From contig NZ_NESC01000006.1 of NCBI RefSeq assembly GCF_003063575.1, positions 186,001 through 250,000 on the forward strand: DNA of 64,000 bases. The letters are read 5' to 3'. The position numbers and the translations under genes were made by a program. This DNA comes from Limnohabitans sp. Jir72 (GTDB lineage Bacteria > Pseudomonadota > Gammaproteobacteria > Burkholderiales > Burkholderiaceae_C). A model generated the notes under the pieces. The model had not been told where the DNA came from. It made no database searches and saw only the letters and a list, made by a program, of their open reading frames with translations. Shown one piece after another: positions 59,783-64,000 of this stretch (position 1 is its first letter; the number at the start of each line of letters is the position of its first letter).

Positions 59783-60403
59783 TCAGGAAGCATGCAGTTC
59801 TACTTGGCGGCCTGCGATCAGGGCAGTGAAAAAGCCATTGAACCATTGCATGTTGACTGGTTTGGCCATGAAAATAGTACCTTCTGGCAGACCGCCCCGC
59901 GCGGCAATGTCTTCTTGAGACAAAGCAGAAATCACCAAACAAGTCATGCGGTTGAATTGAGGGGTGTGCCGGATCGTGCGCAGAAGTTCAAAACCATCCA
60001 CTCCAGGCATGTTCAGATCTGCGATCAGCACATCAGGCTGGATACTGGCCATGTCGATGAGGGCCTCCAAGCCTGAGGACATCGCGGTGCAATCAACAGG
60101 CGTTTCACAGCGATTGCAGAAATCTTTGAGCATGTCACGTGTGACCGCATCGTCTTCTACCAGCAATACTTTCAGTCTGCCTTCCCGGCTTTCGTTGGGC
60201 GACATCAGCATATTGTGTTTGCGCTGATACTCCCGAATCGAAGGCATGGAGATGCGCCTGTGTCCGCCTTGGGTCTTCCATGCTTGAAGCTCATTTTTTT
60301 CGACCAAGGTCTGAATGGTTCCCACTGACAGTCCAAGCAGTTTGGCTGCATAGGTTGTGCCACAGTAGTCTTGCAGGGTGTCGTGTGGTAGGTGTGTTTG
60401 CAT
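59783..60403 (-). CDS. Response regulator with N-terminal excisionase/MerR-like HTH and C-terminal REC domain
   Basis: 'YAAKLLGLSVGTIQTLVEKNELQAWKTQGGHRRISMPSIREYQRKH' HTH, then 'KVLLVEDDAVTRDMLKDF...PDVLIADLNMPGVDGFELLRTIR' REC. Confidence 0.87.
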   Translation of the reverse strand: MQTHLPHDTLQDYCGTTYAAKLLGLSVGTIQTLVEKNELQAWKTQGGHRRISMPSIREYQRKHNMLMSPNESREGRLKVLLVEDDAVTRDMLKDFCNRCETPVDCTAMSSGLEALIDMASIQPDVLIADLNMPGVDGFELLRTIRHTPQFNRMTCLVISALSQEDIAARGGLPEGTIFMAKPVNMQWFNGFFTALIAGRQVELHAS

Positions 60404-60606
60404 GGGCCTATTTTAATGATAAAAATGGCAAATGGAATACTAAATATTTCCAATGATGGGTATTTGAGTCAAAATAAAACAAAATGAAACAAAAAAGACA
60501 TCCACTTGCCTGAATAGAGTTTCTATGGTCTCGCCCGCGACAAAGTTTTGCGGGCCCAGCGCATGGTCGGCGTTTAACATGTCTTCTACCCATCAGGAGA
60601 TTGTTG

Positions 60607-62325
60607 ATGTCCGCCCATGACGCTGTATGGCCTGCGCGCCTACCCGCCAAAATCACGCCGCCCGCCACATCCTTGTGGATGAATCTGGCCATCAGTGCGC
60701 TGCGTTACCCTGATAAACCCGCATTGGTTTATCTGGGCACGGTCATCACATACCGCCAGTTGTTGAGCGAGGCAGAAAAAATGGCGTCTGCCTTGGCGGT
60801 GTTGGGTGTGCAAGCGGGCGATCGCGTGGTGCTCAACATGCAAAATTGTCCACAACTGGTGATCACACATTTCGCCATATTGCGACTCGATGCGGTGGTG
60901 GTGCCCGTCAACCCGATGAACAAGGCAGAAGAACTCAAACACTACATCACTGACCCCGATACTTGTGTAGCCGTGACCACTGCTGATTTGGCACCAGATC
61001 TGGCGCAGGCCAGCAATGCGTTGCCTGCACAACAACAATTGAAACACTTGGTGGTTACCCAATTTTCTGACGTGTTTGAGCCTGAAGCGCTCACGCCACA
61101 AGATTTGCCAGAGGCTTGGCGCGCATGGTTGATGCCTATTCGTGATTTGCCGGTATTGGTTTCGGGTCAAGCGCACGCATGGCAAACCTTGATGCGCATG
61201 GATTTGGCAACAACATTACCGCCAGTCAAAGCCGGGCCTGATGATTTGGCAGTGCTGCCTTACACCAGTGGCACAACGGGCCTGCCCAAGGGGTGTATGC
61301 ACACGCATGGCACGATCATGCACAACGCCATGGCCAGTGGTTTGTGGGGTAACGGCACACCTGAAAACGTGACCTTGTGTGTGGTTCCTATGTTTCACAT
61401 CACAGGCATGGTCAGTGTGATGCACGCCAGCATATTCTTGGGTGCCAGTCTGGTCATCATGCCTCGGTGGGACCGTGATGCGGCTGGTCATTTGATTTCC
61501 AAATGGGGCGTCACGCACTGGACCAATATTCCGACCATGGTCATCGATTTGTTGGGCAGTTCGAATTTACAAAATTACGATCTGACCAGTCTGACCTATA
61601 TAGGCGGGGGTGGCGCAGCCATGCCCGAGGCTGTGGCACAACGTCTGCTGGACCAGTTTGGGCTGCGTTATGTTGAAGGCTATGGCCTGACAGAAACCGC
61701 AGCCCCCTCTCACACCAATCCGCCTGATGCGCCCAAGAAGCAATGCCTCGGCATTCCGTTCATGAGCGTGACATCGCGTATCGTGGACCCCGAAACCTTG
61801 GTTGAGTTGCCAGTTGGTGAGTCTGGTGAGATTGTCACCAGTGGGCCCCAAGTCTTCAAGGGCTATTGGAAGCGACCAGATGCCACCGCGAGTGCATTTT
61901 TCGAACGTGATGGTTTGTCGTTCTTTCGAACCGGCGACATGGGGCGAGTGGACGAAGAGGGATATTTCTTCATGACCGACCGCTTGAAGCGCATGATCAA
62001 CGCCAGCGGTTTCAAAGTCTGGCCTGCCGAGGTCGAGGCGCTGATGTTCCGACACCCGGCCATTCAGGAGGCCTGCATCATCGCCACGCGAGACGCATAC
62101 CGGGGCGAGTCCGTCAAGGCGGTCGTGGTTTTGCGCCAAGACCACAAGGGCCAAATCACAGAGCAAGACATCATCGACTGGTGTCGTGAGAACATGGCGG
62201 TTTACAAAATGCCCCGCGCGGTGAGTTTTGTCGATGCACTGCCAAAAAGCGGTAGCGGAAAAGTCATGTGGCGGGCGCTCCAAGAGGCTGAAATGGCCAT
62301 TTTGGACCCACAAACCAAAGCTTGA
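60607..62325 (+). CDS. AMP-binding acyl-CoA synthetase (long-chain-fatty-acid--CoA ligase-like)
   Basis: 'LPYTSGTTGLPKGCMHTHGTIMHN', 'EGYGLTETAAPSHTNP', 'FFRTGDMGRVDEEGYFFMTDRLKRMINASGFKVWPAEVE'. Confidence 0.92.
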   Translation: MSAHDAVWPARLPAKITPPATSLWMNLAISALRYPDKPALVYLGTVITYRQLLSEAEKMASALAVLGVQAGDRVVLNMQNCPQLVITHFAILRLDAVVVPVNPMNKAEELKHYITDPDTCVAVTTADLAPDLAQASNALPAQQQLKHLVVTQFSDVFEPEALTPQDLPEAWRAWLMPIRDLPVLVSGQAHAWQTLMRMDLATTLPPVKAGPDDLAVLPYTSGTTGLPKGCMHTHGTIMHNAMASGLWGNGTPENVTLCVVPMFHITGMVSVMHASIFLGASLVIMPRWDRDAAGHLISKWGVTHWTNIPTMVIDLLGSSNLQNYDLTSLTYIGGGGAAMPEAVAQRLLDQFGLRYVEGYGLTETAAPSHTNPPDAPKKQCLGIPFMSVTSRIVDPETLVELPVGESGEIVTSGPQVFKGYWKRPDATASAFFERDGLSFFRTGDMGRVDEEGYFFMTDRLKRMINASGFKVWPAEVEALMFRHPAIQEACIIATRDAYRGESVKAVVVLRQDHKGQITEQDIIDWCRENMAVYKMPRAVSFVDALPKSGSGKVMWRALQEAEMAILDPQTKA

Positions 62326-62359
62326 GTGAAGTCCTCAGTCAGATTGGAATCCCGCGCGA

Positions 62360-63379
62360 ATGAGCCTGAAACTTTCCATCCTCGACCAGTCTGCTGCCGC
62401 CTCCGGACGTGGGCAGGACGAGACCATTCGCCAAACGCTGGCGCTGGCCCAGCAAGCTGAGGCCTGGGGCTACCACCGCTTTTGGGTGAGCGAGCACCAT
62501 AGCCACCCCAGCATCGTGGGCACGTCGCCTGAGGTCTTGATGGCCGCCATTGCGGCGCGCACGCAGCGCATCCGCTTGGGCAGCGCGGGCGTGATGCTGC
62601 CGCATTACTCGGCGCTCAAGGTGGCCGAGCAGTTTCGCGTGCTCGATGCCCTGGCCCCGGGCCGCATCGATTTGGGCGTGGGCCGTGCGCCGGGCAGCGA
62701 TGGACGCACAGCCCAGCTGCTCAACCCCGACCGCAACGCCTCGGAGCGTTTTCCGCAGCAAGTGATGGAACTGCAAGCCTGGGTCAAGGGCCAGAACCTG
62801 CCGCCCAGTCACCCCGGGCACAACGTGTACGCCTATCCGCAGTCGCACACTTCGCCCGACGTCTGGATGTTGGGCAGTTCTGACTATGGCGCTCAGCTGG
62901 CAGCGCATCTGGGGCTGCCTTATGCGTTTGCCTACTTCATCACCGACGGTCAGGGCGCTGACGAAGCGCTGCAGATTTACCGCGAGACCTTCCGCCCCAG
63001 TGCGAGTCTGGCCAGGCCTTATGCGGCTCTGTGCGTGTGGGCGTTGGCCGCGGACACCGACGAAGAAGCGCTGCGGCTGTTTGAAAGTCGTGCCCGCTGG
63101 AAGATGGACCGCAACCTGGGCCGCATCGGCGCGCTCTTGCCACCCGAAGAAGCGTCGCGCGATTACAGCCCGGCAGAGCAGTTTGCGTTGCAGCGACTGC
63201 GCGAAGGGGCGCTGATCGGCTCGGCCGCCACCGTCGGCCGCAAGCTGCGCCAACTGGCCGCACGCCTGGAAGTTGATGAACTGGTGGTCATCACTTGGAC
63301 ACATGACCCTGCCGCCCAAATGCGTTCTTACGAGCTGCTCGCCCAAGAATTTGCATTGACGGCAAACTCTTCGCTTTGA
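62360..63379 (+). CDS. LLM-class flavin-dependent oxidoreductase (luciferase-like)
   Basis: 'LSILDQSAAASGRGQDETIRQTLALAQQAEAWGYHRFWVSEHHSHPSIVGTSPEVLMAAIAARTQRIRLGSAGVMLPHYSALKVAEQF'. Confidence 0.92.
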   Translation: MSLKLSILDQSAAASGRGQDETIRQTLALAQQAEAWGYHRFWVSEHHSHPSIVGTSPEVLMAAIAARTQRIRLGSAGVMLPHYSALKVAEQFRVLDALAPGRIDLGVGRAPGSDGRTAQLLNPDRNASERFPQQVMELQAWVKGQNLPPSHPGHNVYAYPQSHTSPDVWMLGSSDYGAQLAAHLGLPYAFAYFITDGQGADEALQIYRETFRPSASLARPYAALCVWALAADTDEEALRLFESRARWKMDRNLGRIGALLPPEEASRDYSPAEQFALQRLREGALIGSAATVGRKLRQLAARLEVDELVVITWTHDPAAQMRSYELLAQEFALTANSSL

Positions 63380-63403
63380 ATTTTTAACCCAAGGATTTTT
63401 GAC

Positions 63404-64000
63404 ATGTTCACCACCGCAATCGCAGGCAGTTTGCCCAAACCGGCTTGGCTGGCCGAAACCGAAAAACTGTGGCCCCAGTGGACCACCCAAGGCCCTGAGC
63501 TGCAACAAGCCAAGGCCGACGCCACGCTGCTGTGGATCAAGGCCCAGGAAGACGCAGGTCTGGACGTGATCGGTGACGGCGAACAAGCCCGCCAGCACTT
63601 TGTGCACGGCTTTGTCGAGCAGGTCGAGGGCATCGACTTTGTGAACAAAGTCACCATGGGCATCCGCAACAACCGCTACGACGCGCAGGTGCCGCAAGTC
63701 ATCGCACCCCTGCGCCTCAAAGGCCGTGTGCACGCTTTCGAAGCCCAGTTGGCCCGCGCCCACACGAAGAAAAAACTCAAATTCACCTTGCCCGGCCCCA
63801 TGACCATCGTGGACACCGTGGCCGACCGCTTTTACGGCGACAAGGTCAAGATGGCCATGGCCTTTGCCGAACTGCTCAACCAGGAAGCGCTGGCGCTGCA
63901 AGCCGATGGCGTGGACATCATCCAGTTTGACGAACCGGCCTTCAACGTCTACATGGACGACGCCGCCGATTGGGGCGTCAAGGCGCTGGAGGTGGCCGCG
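63404..64000 (+). CDS. Cobalamin-independent methionine synthase (MetE C-terminal-like), partial at window end
   Basis: 'MFTTAIAGSLPKPAWLAETEKLW', 'DAGLDVIGDGEQARQHFVHGFVEQVEGIDF', 'LKFTLPGPMTIVDT', 'ADGVDIIQFDEPAFN'; no stop before 64000. Confidence 0.88.
   Translation, partial: MFTTAIAGSLPKPAWLAETEKLWPQWTTQGPELQQAKADATLLWIKAQEDAGLDVIGDGEQARQHFVHGFVEQVEGIDFVNKVTMGIRNNRYDAQVPQVIAPLRLKGRVHAFEAQLARAHTKKKLKFTLPGPMTIVDTVADRFYGDKVKMAMAFAELLNQEALALQADGVDIIQFDEPAFNVYMDDAADWGVKALEVAA

Noticed and set aside
59493-59942. 149-aa minus-strand ORF downstream of the tRNA cluster
   Set aside because: No recognisable domain; overlaps the response-regulator gene end and has atypical composition.
62339-63901. 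520-aa minus-strand ORF at the right edge
   Set aside because: Antisense to a clear LLM oxidoreductase and a MetE-like gene; no motifs.

Overview
This 64 kb window is chromosomal DNA from a GC-rich betaproteobacterium. Gene content and order look like Burkholderiales, probably Comamonadaceae; this is inferred, since no search was run. The accessory part is the first ~11 kb, which begins just after a strong hairpin terminator at 30-63. It holds a Type I restriction-modification locus whose hsdR-hsdS pair is separated from hsdM by about 4.4 kb. The genes in between are, in order: a DUF262+HNH (GmrSD-like) nuclease, a GIY-YIG/DUF4357 protein, a three-gene HigB-HigA-SecB-like toxin-antitoxin-chaperone (TAC) cassette, and an orphan AbrB/MazE-type DNA-binding protein preceded by helically phased direct repeats. 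hsdM is followed closely by a DEDDh 3'-5' exonuclease gene. This composite locus is the best candidate for an undescribed system. The rest is mostly housekeeping: pyrE, an exonuclease III gene, ampG, a two-component system, glycosyltransferases, ilvE, radA, rsmI/yraN/diaA/dolP-like genes, argG, ppnP, folC, cvpA, purF, metZ, gltX and a tRNA-Ala/Glu/Asp cluster. There is also a homoprotocatechuate (hpa) catabolic operon with four inverted-repeat elements in its intergenic gaps, three of them REP/REPIN-like with a GTAG head. I saw no CRISPR array, rRNA, prophage or IS transposase. All assignments come from reading translated sequence and motifs.
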